A DNA stretch of 64,000 bases from Iris pallida (lineage: Eukaryota > Streptophyta > Magnoliopsida > Asparagales > Iridaceae), in NCBI GenBank assembly GCA_029216955.1, contig JANAVB010010791.1, positions 2,507,556-2,571,555 on the forward strand. The letters run 5' to 3'. The notes under the pieces were generated by a model. The model was not told the origin of the DNA, made no database searches, and saw nothing but the letters and a program-made list of their open reading frames with translations. Numbering within the stretch: position 1 is the first letter of the stretch; the number at the start of each line of letters is the position of its first letter. Below are positions 1-10,756 of this stretch, one piece after another. Both the position numbers and the translations under genes were made by a program.

Positions 1-576
1 AGATGTATAGAAGCCTTAATATTTATTTACATTGATGTAACAAGTTTTCACTTTTCACCAGTTAATGCAAGACTTCTCCCAAAAAAAACCAAAAAAAAAA
101 AGAAAAGGAAAGGAAGAAGACAACAATATATAATTAGCAACTAATGAAGCTGTAATAGTGTGTAAATGAGATAATTGGAGGTTGGACATAGTGGAGCCCA
201 ATCCATTATAGACTAGAGAACTAGTACAAGCACAAACCATATATACCACAAAAGAGAATATAACAGTACCTATGAGGGAAATTTCTAGATTTGAAGCATA
301 ACCTATAAACTTGCAAACATAATATCCTGCAAATACCAAAAGTATCAATTAGTATCTCTGAACCTATCTGCAAATAAGCTTAGTTCTTCGAGAACTCGTA
401 CAAGTAAGCTATTTGGAACAACATAAAAGTATAGCCTATAAATAGTGGAAACAGGACTTTCAAGAAACCGTGAAGAACAAACATGTTGGCACCAGAAAGA
501 ACTGAACAAGTAATAAGCTGATAAATGTTAATTAATTCCATCATTCTTAATACAGGTCATATGTAAGTTGCAGTCA

Positions 577-869
577 GGGGCTGTTTGGTTGCTTGACAGT
601 GACCATTACTAAAAGTGGGCTTTGAAGTCGAAATCCAACAGAAAGTGGACTTCAATGTATAAAGCTTTCTTCCCTTCTCCACGTCCAAATTTTAAAAGAG
701 GATATCGACTTCCAACGGTTTTCAGTCTTAAAGTGGCACATCCATGAACCACTTTCAATGTTTACCAAATGGTTTCTTGGATTTGAGCTTTCCAGAAAGT
801 ACAACTTATTCCATATTGGATTTGCACTTTCCACTTTCATCATCCACTTTCAATCAACCAAACGGCCTC
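577..869. mobile_element. MITE with GTTTGGTTG terminal inverted repeats
   Basis: The left end GGGGCTGTTTGGTTG is matched in inverse by the right end CAACCAAACGGCCTC, 293 bp apart. The inside has several AAAGTGG/CCACTTT motifs near both ends and no coding capacity. Ends of this kind are typical of small non-autonomous DNA transposons in plants. No clean target duplication is visible, so the superfamily (hAT or Harbinger) is left open. Confidence 0.7.
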
Positions 870-1248
870 AACAGAAAGGTTTAGATATAGGGTTCAACAA
901 TCAAACTTCATAAACCTGTGATATGGGTGTTCATCATTCTTAAAATAGAAAGTTAAAAACATTAAGACTGAAGTAGGGAAGCCAGAATAGAGAAATAAAA
1001 CTATATCAACTGCAGGGATACATTTATGAACTATGCAGTAAATAAACAAGAAGCGTGAATCTACTGAAAGTATAGGGGTGACTTTCAAATTATGAAATCA
1101 AGGTAGAGATTTTGGTAGAGATCAATCGCTGAAGCAAATTCTAGGAAGGAAGTGCACATCTGGTAGCATATAAAAACATAGAAAATCAGATCAGTAAGAG
1201 AGATTCCAGTACTTCCCAAAGGAAAGAAGACGGCTTTTAACAAAATTT

Positions 1249-1773
1249 AAAGAGAGGGCTTTAAAAATATGGCCTCATGAGATAAGGGTACTACGGAGTA
1301 ATTAAGACTGGGCATATGCATAATACACAGAGAGCTGAGCAAGAACTGTATCACGAGGATTTGAGCCCAAGTCTTTTCATGGAAATTATGACATAGACCA
1401 TTGATATAAGAACTTTGGATATTTTAAAAAAACTCATCTTTACACAAGGTTGATGTAAAAGTGATATCTATTAGCTCTACAGCTTGACTGTTTAGAAATT
1501 AACTAAATTCAAAGAGAGGGCTTTAAAAATATGGCCTCATGAGTCATGAGTCATGAGATAATGGTACTATAGAAGTAATTAAGCTTGGGCATACACATAA
1601 TACACGGAGAGCCGAGCTAAAACTTTATCACAAGGGTTATCTTATCATTTGGAAATTACGACATAGACCATTTGATATAAGAACCTTGGATGTTTTATAA
1701 AAAAACCAACTTTACACCAAGGTGATATCAAAGTGATATATACTAGATCTACAGTTTTGAATGTTTAGAAATT
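1249..1773. repeat. Tandem duplication, unit about 262 bp
   Basis: The block starting AAAGAGAGGGCTTTAAAAAT at 1249 recurs at 1511. Both copies run through GGCCTCATGAG, a stretch ending in ACATAGACCA, and TTTAGAAATTAACT. The copies differ by scattered substitutions and by a small TCATGAG expansion in the second. No gene lies in it. Confidence 0.85.
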
Positions 1774-2619
1774 AACTTTCAAGTCTAATCTATGCATGTG
1801 AAGTTGTGTACATAATTGGTCCTTATTTGAATTCCAATTCCAATTTTATGTCTGTAAATACTAAATAAATCTAGTGAACTTGCTACTGAGTATTATATCT
1901 GCGGGAAATTAATATATGGGTGACAAACCTCCAAAAAGATCTTACTTTTGATAATTGGCATTTACATTGATGATAAATACAGTGTGAAGTATTGTGATCA
2001 AAATACATTGTAGTAAAACCTATGCTTACGATAGAAATTCCATTCCCTCATTTCTTCTGCTAGTTCTAAAAGAAGTCTAGTGAATGTACACTTTGGAGTT
2101 TGGACATGCTGCTACTTGATTGTAGCATATATCGATGCAACTAAGCCATTTTGCTCATAAATATGTCTATGTAACCAAGCCACTTGACAATGGATATGAG
2201 AAAAGACTACCCGTTAGTTTTTTTGGCTATGCTGCTTTATTTCTCACTTATGAATGAATGTTATGTTCATAATTGCATCTCTTTGAACAAAGCACAGGCA
2301 CAAAAAAACAGATGGTTAGAATCATAAGACCTTCCACATTGTCAGCTACTAGTGCACTGCACTTCATTCCATATCGTCATGGGCCTCCGTAGTCCTACAA
2401 AATAACTCCTAAACCAATAAAAATTTTACAGAACCATCTACACTACCAAAACCACTACGTAAGGCCACATATATTCATCGAGAACTAGGAATGTGACTAT
2501 TTTTATGCAATAGATTATGTACCGAAATCCTTCCAACGTAAAATCCTATCGATTTTACTACTACAACTATAACAATGACGTGAAAATAACGACAGTTGAG
2601 AAGAATTTCCTCCGCTCAC

Positions 2620-3064
2620 CAGATGATTGACGATATGCGACCCCGAAGTATTCCCCCTGGAATTGCAGAACCACTTACGGCACGATGGGATGTTGCACCT
2701 GACGACGCAGGCCGGATTTTGGACCCCGTAGTACCGGCACGCATGCTCCACGAAGCACCCTTTCCCGTACTCGAACCCCCCATCGTCCTCCCCGGTTTCG
2801 TCGAAGCTGAGCTCCCTGATCCCCGCCGCGAGGGAGTCCGCCGCAGCCTTGGCGGCGGAGGAGGACAGAGGGGCGTCGGGCGAGGCGGATTCGGGGGGAG
2901 GGAAGTCCGCCGGCGCAATAGAGGCGGAGGAGGAGGGGGAGGAGCGGGAGGGCTAGGAGAGCTTGCGGAAGTCCCCCTCGAAGGTGGCGCCGGAGGGCCA
3001 GGAGAACTTGCCGGAGCCATCGGCCCGCCCGCGCCGCCAGCTCCCTCCCCTTCTCCTCCTCCCA
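2620..3064 (-). pseudogene. UPF1: UPF1 (nonsense-mediated decay RNA helicase), damaged first exon
   Basis: On the minus strand, 2820-2620 encodes the start of the UPF1 cysteine-histidine domain, including [24 protein letters not shown] and SHIVNHLV, preceded by an acidic [16 protein letters not shown] segment as in plant UPF1 proteins. UPF1 is the ATP-dependent helicase that drives nonsense-mediated mRNA decay; this domain binds zinc and UPF2. The exon ends at 2620 against a consensus donor (CTG|GTGAGC). Three defects are visible: TAG at 2955-2953, where plant UPF1 appears to have Gln; no ATG in this frame upstream (the ATGs at 3064 and 3019 are in another frame); and Tyr for the second zinc-ligand Cys (HACRYYG). 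No exon 2 lies within the remaining 2.6 kb. A pseudogene or gene fragment is most likely; a gene with an unusual start cannot be excluded. Confidence 0.75.
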
Positions 3065-3067
3065 TTC

Positions 3068-3146
3068 TAACTAGGTTTAGGGTTTTGGATCTAGGGTTAA
3101 GGTTTTGGAGTTGGAGGAAAGGAAGGAGAAGAAGAGGAGGAGAGGA
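3068..3146 (-). repeat. UPF1: UPF1 leader sequence, copy next to the exon
   Basis: This pyrimidine-rich (minus strand) leader with AACCCTAA-type motifs lies just upstream of the UPF1 exon, as in many plant 5' untranslated regions. It resembles 15663-15750 on the far side of the 12.5-kb element: both read GGTTTTGGAGTTGG-like and GAAGGAGAAGAAG-like in the same order. The target duplication of the insertion is only 5 bp, so this is an older local duplication. Confidence 0.6.
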
Positions 3147-5762
3147 TGTCACGCCCCAGAACCAGAATACTGGAGAGCGGGGGCGTACATAGCCAACTAC
3201 GTATATTGAAATAGAATACATCTCAACTATACGGTCATGGCTGTCTAGATATGAGGGTTTACTACAAGCCAACGGTCTCTTAAGGTCAAGCCTACTGTCT
3301 CAATCTCAAGCAAATAATATAATTACAAGATGTTTGACCACCGAATATACAATAAAAGGCGTCCCAAATTTTACATATCAGCTGATCATGAAGCTAGTCG
3401 TACAAAAAGCTAGGACTAGCAAGAGTTAAGTCATACATGATCAACCCTAGGATTTGTTAATCATGTTTACAGCCCGTAGGCAGACAGTAAGTAAAAGTGC
3501 ATCGAGCTAACAGGTGCTCGTCGGCTAAACGCCTCAAAAGAATAAATTTACAATAGAGTGAGCGAAACAAAATAGAAAACCCACTCGTAGCCCGGGTTCC
3601 TTCTAGTCGCCACCATCGGGCTGGAGGTTCGATAGATCCTCGGGAGCTGCTCCGAAATCTGGCCACACAAAACCAGCTGGGTCAAACCCCAGAAAGAGCA
3701 AGTGCCACAAGGGAGGCCACAAAATAAGAACAAAAGCCAGCATATCAGAACATAAGAAAATGAAAGAAAAGTACAAGTAATAAAGAGCACGTCAGGACAA
3801 TAAACGACTAGGGACGTAGAACCATTCTGGGAGCCAGGTTACAACCGTAAACCAAACAAGGACCGGGGTTGTAACCCTTCGACTGAATATCTCCTTGTCC
3901 CTACCCAATTATTGTTAAAGCAAGTAAAACAATCATGTACAAGAGTTCCAGGTACAGGGGATAGACAAGACTTAGACAAGGCTGGACTCCATCCATTTAC
4001 AAGCGGCCAAGCAGGTACTATGGCTTACTACTTAACTAACTAGGGTTATCACAAGCCTTAATTACTAACAAGATGCAAGTGAGAATTTCCCAGTCCCAAG
4101 CCCTGCAGACCATCTAGTTATCCTTTCGCGGGTTGAGAGTATGGTTGGGTACATCGCCCCGGAGACGATATACCCTTAGGTGACTTAGAGGGTGCAACAC
4201 ATGACAGTGCGCTGGAAATATGCTCTACTCGTCGGCAAGCTACAAGTCCAATTAAGAGCGCCCAGATAACGAGATTGCCTGTGACTGGAAATTCTCCATG
4301 AACTATAGTTTGGGTCTAGTCATTAGCCTAGTCCATATTCAGTATGAATCCCTGACCGTGGGAACCAGGGAGTCACGTCCTAGACATGATGCAAGACAAG
4401 ACAAGTGGATTGCACAAGCAAGCAAGCAGGAACACCCACGGTGTCAAGTTGATTATACGAGTCAAGTTACAAGTCAAGTCAAGTCAAGTCAAGTCAGGAG
4501 TGCGCCGCCACGGGCCACTATCAAGTTATCAAGATAAATCATGTCAGGGTACTTGTCAGGAGTGCGCCACGACGGGCCACTATCATGTCAGGTTGGTCAT
4601 GTCAGGAGTGCACCACTACGGGTCACTATCATGTTATGCTAATTCCTTATCATACCATGCCATGTACAATAGTCATTCCAAACATATTAAGTAAAATCAA
4701 GTTCATGACAAAAGGCGTAAGGATATAAAATGGGCGTAAAATATCTAATAAAATATCAATATACAGGGCTATAGAAGAGCCAAGCTTAAAGAAATAAAAC
4801 CAAAACTCCAAGAGCCAATGGATTGTGCAAGGGGTCAGGGGGTTGGATTGCGCAGGAATGGTTGGCGCAGGCTGCGAAGTGCGCAGATTTAGACTGCGCA
4901 GGCAATGGATGGCACAGCATGCAGACTGTGCAGGCAATGGATGGCGCAGGATGCAGACTGCGCAGGGGTCAAGCACGCAGGAGCCGATGGCGCAGGGTTG
5001 GTTGCGCAATCGGGCAGCGGCCAGGCTGCGCAGTCAGCGACCAACGCTAAAGAGCGCGACGCGGAGAGGCTGCGCGGTTCAGTGCTGCGCTAAAGAGCGC
5101 AGACTGTAGATCTTCTTCTCCAGGCCGAGAGGAACATCAAGAACACCCAAAAATTCAATCTTTCATATCTTAGTCAAATCAAAGCCAAATCTAGGTTTTC
5201 AAAGTTCTAACTTGAGTAAAATTGAATTCTCTTCCACATGGAAGCATCAAAACCCACAAAATCTCAACTAAAATAGATCAAAACCATGTAAATCCGAAAA
5301 TAGAGAAACTTAGATCTAGAACAATAGAGACTCCAAATCACAAAATGCCAAGTTCTAAAGTTAATCTCCATGGCCTAATCTAGCTAATGGATAAATAAAA
5401 AGTGGTTCTCATGTGGTGGCAAGGTGCACTTGTCTATGGGTGGAGGTGTTGTGTAGAGGAAGAAGAAGAATTAATGGAGGAAAGTAATGAAGAGAGAGAG
5501 TGTTAGGTGGAGATTTTAATGGTGGAGGATAAGTTGAGGGTAGGATGGAGGTTAGCTAAGGTGCTCCAATGCAAAATAAACCAAATCAAACCAAACCAAC
5601 CTTCTCCACAACATAAAACCAAGCCAGGTAAAACCCAATTATGGGAACCAAAATCTGCAAGTCAAGCCAATTACAAGTACATGCCAAAATCCGAGAAAAT
5701 AAATACAGGTCTGAAATACATGCAAGCTTGACAAAATACGTATTCAGAATATGGGTGTTACA
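3147..5762 (-). repeat. 3' LTR of the Tekay-type element (2616 bp)
   Basis: This LTR matches 10757-15646 apart from the solo LTR inserted in that copy. Read on its coding strand it starts TGTAACACCC and ends GGCGTGACA. It contains a pentanucleotide run (AGTCA, about 4470-4495) and a GC-rich TGCGCAGG repeat zone. Short open frames within it are not conserved in reading quality and are not called as genes. Confidence 0.95.
4836..5060. repeat. TGCGCAGG-rich variable tandem repeat in the LTR
   Basis: Units such as GGCAATGGATGGCGCAGGATG and GACTGCGCAGG recur here. The copy in the other LTR (about 14710-14960) carries a different arrangement, with an extra TTAGACTGCGCAGG unit in place of one here. 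The repeat number has therefore changed since the two LTRs were identical at insertion. Confidence 0.7.
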
Positions 5763-5778
5763 ACTCTACCCACCTTAA
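5763..5778 (-). promoter_or_regulatory. Polypurine tract of the Tekay-type element
   Basis: On the minus strand AAGGTGGGTAGAGT directly abuts the 3' LTR start TGTAACACCC. It follows a CGAGGACAGAATTC motif typical of the end of Tekay internal regions. This is where plus-strand DNA synthesis would start. Confidence 0.8.
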
Positions 5779-5849
5779 AAGAATTCTGTCCTCGGAATTT
5801 AATCAGAGAGCTAGAGAGACAAGGACAAGTTATACTATTCACATGCAAG

Positions 5850-6239
5850 CTATACTAAGCAGTCAATCAAACAATCACGCATGCAAGCAAGGACGAAAGG
5901 CATAAGGCATAAGGAAGACATTATACCGTATGAGTCAAACAAGTAGGGATATCGCGATCGGATGTCGTCCTCACGCTTCCACGTTGACTCACCTAGAGAG
6001 TGATGACCCCAAGCAACCCGGACTAAACTAATAGTCTTGTTCTTGAGTATCTTCTCTCTCCGGTCCAATATAGACACGGGCCTCTCCTCATACGAAAGGT
6101 TGGTACCAACAACCAATTCTGAATGGTCTAGGATATGGCTCGGGTCCGGGATGTACCGTCGTAATTGGGACCCATAGAATACGTCATGCACCTCACTTAA
6201 CGACGGCGGAAGAGCAAGACGATAGGATACATCTCCTAC
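5850..6239 (-). CDS. Chromodomain end of integrase, Tekay-type element
   Basis: This frame continues the integrase after a TGA at the 6240 boundary. It starts with a segment like VHDVF..QLRRYIPDPSH, the usual integrase-to-chromodomain linker, and includes NKTISLVRVAWGHH and the STWKREDDI motif. Chromodomains of this class are thought to guide integration towards heterochromatin. The frame runs on past the chromodomain (LFDSYG) for about 30 residues to a stop at 5850. It is in the same frame as everything upstream to 10553. Confidence 0.85.
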   Translation of the reverse strand, partial: VGDVSYRLALPPSLSEVHDVFYGSQLRRYIPDPSHILDHSELVVGTNLSYEERPVSILDRREKILKNKTISLVRVAWGHHSLGESTWKREDDIRSRYPYLFDSYGIMSSLCLMPFVLACMRDCLIDCLV

Positions 6240-8030
6240 TCACTCCAGGATATCGAACGGCCCTATATACCTAGGACTAAGATTTCCCCGTACGCCAAAA
6301 CAAATGACGCCACGGTTAGGCGAGATCCTAAGGAATACATGGTCGCCGATAGCAAACTCTAGGGGTCGCCGATGAGCATCGGCCCAATGTCGCTGGCGAT
6401 CTTGGGCAACTCGAAGACGATCTCTGATCCTTCTGACCACTTCAACTGTCTGGGCAATCATCTCTGGACCAAGCATCTGCCTCTCTCCGACATCATCCCA
6501 TGCTAGCGGGGATCTGCACTTCCTTTCGTACAGAGCCTCGAATGGTGCCATCTGGTTGCTGGCCTGGAAGCTATTGTTGTACGAGAATTCCACAAGATGC
6601 AGGTGATCTTCCCATGAACCACCGAAGTCGAGCGTACAAGATCTCAGTATGTCTTCAAGAGTCTGGATTGTGCGTTCTGACTGGCCATCTATCTGCGGAT
6701 GATATGCCGAACTGAACTGGAGACGAGTTCCCAAACTCTCTTGCAAGCTACGCCAAAAGTATGATATAAACCTTGAATCTCGGTCCGAGATAATACTGAC
6801 GGGCACACCGTGAAGCCTGACAATCTGCCTGAGGTACATCTATGCCAACTGAGCCGTTGACTGCCCAACTCTGAATGGGAGAAATTGAGCCACCTTCGTG
6901 AGCCTGTCAACTATAACCCAAATAGCATCTCGACCGGCTGGGGATCTAGGCAATCCAGTCACAAAATCCATGGTCACATGCTCCCACTTCCATTCTGGAA
7001 TCGGCAAAGGCTGAAGAAGTCCAGCGGGCCTCTGATGTTCAGCTTTAACCTGCTGGCAAATCAAATACCGAGAGACAAACCGGGCTATCTCCCTCTTCAT
7101 GCCATTCCACCAGAAGTGCTGACGGATGTCACGGTACATCTTCGTGCCACCGGGATGAATAGAATACTGCAAACTGTGAGCTTCTGCCATAACCTCCTGT
7201 CTGATATCTCCACTGGGTACATAAAGACGAGAGTCGTATCGAAGTGTACCATCTTCATGAATGCACAACTCTGGCCTTCTTCCTGCCTCACACTCTGCTC
7301 TGAGCCGCTGAAGCTTAGAATCTGTAGACTGCGCCATCCGGATCCTCTCAACTATGCTGGACTGAACTTGTAGGCTGGCCATCAACGCTACGTTGGAAGG
7401 AAGAACTACTTCAATTCCCATCTTCTGAAAATCTGCCAATAATTCTGGTTGTGCCGTCAGGAAATAAACTCCGGCTCTCCGGCTCAACGCATCTGCTACA
7501 ACGTTGGCCTTTCCTGGGTGATACTGTAAATCCACATCGTAGTCCACCAGTAGCTCGAGCCATCTTCTCTGCCGCATATTAAGATCCTTCTGGGTGAAAA
7601 CATATTTCAGGCTCTTGTGATCAGTAAATATCTCCACTCTATCTCCGTACAAGTAGTGCCGCCAAAGCTTAAGTGCAAACACTACTGCTGCCAATTCCAA
7701 GTCGTGGGTCGGGTAATTCTTCTCATGATCACGAAGTTGACATGATGCATAAGATATTACCTTTCCATGCTGCATCAAAACACACCCCAATCCTCTGCCT
7801 GAAGCGTCGCAATAAACTGTGAATCCTCCGGTCCCATCTGGAAGTGTGAGAATGGGAGCCGTTATCAAACCTCGCTTTAACTTCTCGAATGATTCCTGAC
7901 ACTCTGTTGTCCAAACAAACGGCATATCCTTGCGGGTCAACTGGGTCATCGATGCTGAAATCCTTGCAAAATCTGAAACAAATTGCCGGTAGTAGTCGGC
8001 TAATCCAAGGAAGCTGCGAACTTCTGCCAC
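6240..8030 (-). CDS. RNase H and integrase part of pol, Tekay-type element
   Basis: RNase H is recognised by [16 protein letters not shown] near residue 60 and [13 protein letters not shown] near 140. The integrase zinc domain follows ([13 protein letters not shown], then YLICQQ), and the catalytic core has [15 protein letters not shown] and [13 protein letters not shown], giving the D, D and E positions. A TAG at 6840 splits the frame just before [11 protein letters not shown]. In the zinc domain the first Cys of the usual CLICQQ is Tyr, so the HHCC finger has lost a ligand. Both changes fit G-to-A or C-to-T transitions. Integrase would insert the cDNA into the host chromosome; this copy cannot make a full enzyme. 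Confidence 0.93.
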
Positions 8031-8045
8031 TGAGTTGGGTACTGG

Positions 8046-9275
8046 CTATGACTCGATAGCCACAATCTTCTGGGGATCCACTTCCACTCCTCCTCGAGTA
8101 ATGATGTGACCCAAGTACGAAATACGATCGAGCCAGAACTCGTATTTACTGAACTTGGCATACAACTGGTGCTCCCTAAGCGTCTGAAGGACAACTCTGA
8201 GATGCTGCTCATGCTCTGCTTCGCTCTTGCTGTAGACCAGGATATCATCTAAGAACACGATCACGAACTGATCCAAGTAAGGCATGAAAATGTGATTCAT
8301 GAGGTCCATGAATACAGCAGGCGCATTGGTCGCTCCAAATGGCATAACAAGGAACTCCCAATGTCCATACCTCGATCGAAAAGCTGTCTTCGGGATGTCC
8401 TGCTCTCTGACTCTGATCTGGTGGTATCCTGACCGCAAGTCTATCTTCGAGAACACTGAAGCCCCTCTGAGTTGATCAAACAAGTCATCTATCCTCGGAA
8501 GAGGGTATCTGTTCTTGATTGTCACTGAGTTCAAGGTACGATAATCTACACATAACCTGGACATACCATCCTTCTTTTTCACAAGAAGCATCGGGGCTCC
8601 CCAAGGCGATCCACTTGCACGAATGAATCCCTTGGTCCAGAGTTCTTCAATCATCTTGTACAAAATCTCCAACTCTGAAGGCGCCATCCTGTAGACTCGC
8701 TCTGATACTAGTGCTGTCCCGGGGATCAAGTCTATAGTGAACTCGATTTCCCGCTCTGGCGGCATCCCTGGAAGCTCTTCTGGGAAGACATCTGGAAACT
8801 CTTCAACTATCCTGGGCAACTGTACTGCTGCTACTGCCATCCGTAATACTGGAGAAGATGGTTCCACTGCGCCTCTGGAAAATGAGAACTCTGGCTCGCC
8901 TGGAATGTTGAAAACAACTCTGCCAATATGGCAGTCTATCCTAGCATACTGGTTCCTCAACCAATCCATGCCTAGGACTACATCATAGTCTGCCATAGGG
9001 AATTCTATAAATCTAGCGGGGAACTCTCTACCGCTAACTAGGATCCGACACGAGGAAAACACTCGATCTACTCCCACAAGACCATTACCAGTAAGTATAT
9101 TGAGCCTCACTGATAATGACTCGGGCTCCAATCCTATTCGTGTCACGAATCGTACAGACATGAATGAATGCGATGCACCAGAATCAAATAATACTAATAC
9201 TGGAGAGGAGTTGATGGGAATAGTACCTGCCACCACCTCACCTGGTGCAACTTCTTCTTCCATAGCCATCATCAT
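8046..9275 (-). CDS. Protease and reverse transcriptase part of pol, Tekay-type element
   Basis: The aspartic protease motif [10 protein letters not shown] is near residue 30 and VLGMDWL near 100. Reverse transcriptase follows from about residue 170 with [47 protein letters not shown] and the catalytic FLDDILVYS. The frame ends at TAG (8046) within a motif that continues as [17 protein letters not shown] in the next segment, in frame. All expected catalytic residues of protease and reverse transcriptase are present, so this segment looks recently active. Confidence 0.95.
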   Translation of the reverse strand: MMMAMEEEVAPGEVVAGTIPINSSPVLVLFDSGASHSFMSVRFVTRIGLEPESLSVRLNILTGNGLVGVDRVFSSCRILVSGREFPARFIEFPMADYDVVLGMDWLRNQYARIDCHIGRVVFNIPGEPEFSFSRGAVEPSSPVLRMAVAAVQLPRIVEEFPDVFPEELPGMPPEREIEFTIDLIPGTALVSERVYRMAPSELEILYKMIEELWTKGFIRASGSPWGAPMLLVKKKDGMSRLCVDYRTLNSVTIKNRYPLPRIDDLFDQLRGASVFSKIDLRSGYHQIRVREQDIPKTAFRSRYGHWEFLVMPFGATNAPAVFMDLMNHIFMPYLDQFVIVFLDDILVYSKSEAEHEQHLRVVLQTLREHQLYAKFSKYEFWLDRISYLGHIITRGGVEVDPQKIVAIES

Positions 9276-9302
9276 GGCCTGACCTCTAGCTGCGGGTCCC
9301 CT

Positions 9303-10553
9303 CTACTGGAAACCTCTCTGCCTGCTCTGCACTTGGGCTTGGGTGTACTGCTGCTGGTTCTGCTGATGAAATGCCTGGGCCTGAGGCAACAACGGCCTCG
9401 GATACTGCTGCTGCTGCACAGGTGCTGGTCCCCTAACCGATGGACTGATTAGGTTGGAAGAGGACGAACTACCCCTATTCGGGCAGGCTCCTATCTTGTG
9501 ATCGGCCGCTCCACAAGCTAGGCACAATCCTTGTGCCCTACGACAATCTGCCACTACATGGCCTGGCTTCCCGCAATGAGAATATCCCATCGCGAAAGTC
9601 TGCTTCTGCTTCTGCTTCTGCTGCTGCGGGTACGTCGGGGTTGAATGCTGAACCGACATCACTGAGGCTGCCCGCCTCGGAGTTCCAATGGTCAAACTTC
9701 TAGCTGTTGGGGCCGGGGCTGATGATTGGTGCATCTGAATGTGGGACCGCTTCCTACCTCCGGTCCTATCCACGATCCTCTGGGAGGTGTACTCATGCCT
9801 TCTAGCTGCTCTCAAAACTGCATCGAACGTCTGGTGTTCGAACTGCTCGACTGCCAACAAGATCTCCAAATGCAGTCCTTGCTGGAACCGCTGGGCCCTA
9901 TCAAACTCGGTTGCCACCAAGGTGGGGGCAAACCTACTGAGTCTAGAAAACTTAGTCGCATAACCATCGACTGTTCTGCCTCCTTGCTTCAAGTTGGTAA
10001 ATCTGGTCTGCAGGTCGTATCCAGCCACAACATCGAAATACTTCGTCTGGAATCTCTCTCTAAATACTGTCCAAGCAATGGGTGCCACTAATCCCATGGC
10101 TTACGCTGCCCACCAACTGCGAGCTAAGTCCAACAACTGCAGGCGTACCACCGCCATCTTCTCATTCTCAGGTGTCCTAGCTGCTTCCAGAACCACCTCG
10201 GTATCCTGAAGCCAAGCGTCCGCGGCAATCGCATCTTCACTGCCGTCGAAGAATGGAGGGTTCAGGCGCTTGAAGCTGTTGGCCGCGCTGTTCTCTGGAT
10301 GACCGTCTCTGGTCAAAGCATCTGCCACTGTCTGGTGCAAGGCGTCTCCTCTACGATCTTGAGAAGTTATCAAGGTCCTGATGAGACCTACCAAGGTGCC
10401 ATCATCCGGCTCAGCAGGCTGAACAGGCTGAACTGGGGGCTCTCCTCCAGGAGGTATAACTCGGGAGGCAACTCCAGAATGCTGGACTTGATCTCCAGGT
10501 TGCTGCTGGTCCACGGGGGGTGCTCTACCTTGCTGATTGGCGGGGTCAGGCAT
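9303..10553 (-). CDS. Gag (capsid and nucleocapsid), Tekay-type element
   Basis: The ATG at 10553 lies about 200 bp inside the 5' LTR and starts a Gln/Pro-rich segment, then the Ty3-type capsid region (FDGSEDAIAADAWL, WTVFRERFQTKYF, FTNLKQGGRTVDGYATKF). Two zinc knuckles follow. The first lacks its first Cys (YSHCGKPGHVVADC), the second is intact (CLACGAADHKIGAC). A TAA at about 10100 splits capsid and a TAG at 9300-9302 ends the segment; pol follows in the same frame, so gag and pol were one polyprotein. The Gln-rich tail contains QKQKQKQ and QQQ runs. Confidence 0.92.
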
Positions 10554-10734
10554 AGTGCCGCTGAAGAAGACGACACAGGGAAAATAATAAGGAAGGACCA
10601 GGATAGATCAATGATACAAGCATATGATCAGGTCAAGATTCTCAGGGATTCAGAGGATATGAATGGAGATCAAGGACGAGTACTGATTGAGACATCTATC
10701 GGTAAACCCTCACATTTCTTGATTGACAAGACCT

Positions 10735-10756
10735 GCATAGGCCACCAATTAAACCA
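10735..10756 (-). promoter_or_regulatory. Primer-binding region of the Tekay-type element
   Basis: On the minus strand the sequence after the 5' LTR is TGGTTTAATTGGTGGCC. It begins TGG as primer sites do, but it does not continue as the usual initiator-Met site TGGTATCAGAGC. The second Tekay-type element in this window shares the neighbouring GGTGGCC(C/T)ATGCAGGTC. Confidence 0.5.

Larger units (their letters stand above)
1..2514. other. AT-rich stretch without a recognised gene
   Basis: No protein-like frame of convincing length was found here on either strand. The stretch holds a MITE (577-869) and a tandem duplication (1249-1773). If the UPF1 exon to its right belongs to a complete gene, this would be its first intron, because the exon ends at a splice donor and the minus strand runs this way. 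No second UPF1 exon was seen, so this could equally be intergenic sequence beside a fragment. Confidence 0.5.

Noticed and set aside
2960..3020. MORN-repeat likeness ([17 protein letters not shown]) in the UPF1 frame
   Set aside because: A single short match without neighbouring MORN repeats; the following sequence aligns better with the UPF1 N-terminal region.
2596..3272. Long plus- and minus-strand frames rich in Gly, Pro and Arg over the UPF1 exon
   Set aside because: They are shadows of the GC-rich UPF1 exon; only the third frame matches a known protein. The upstream part also runs into the LTR.
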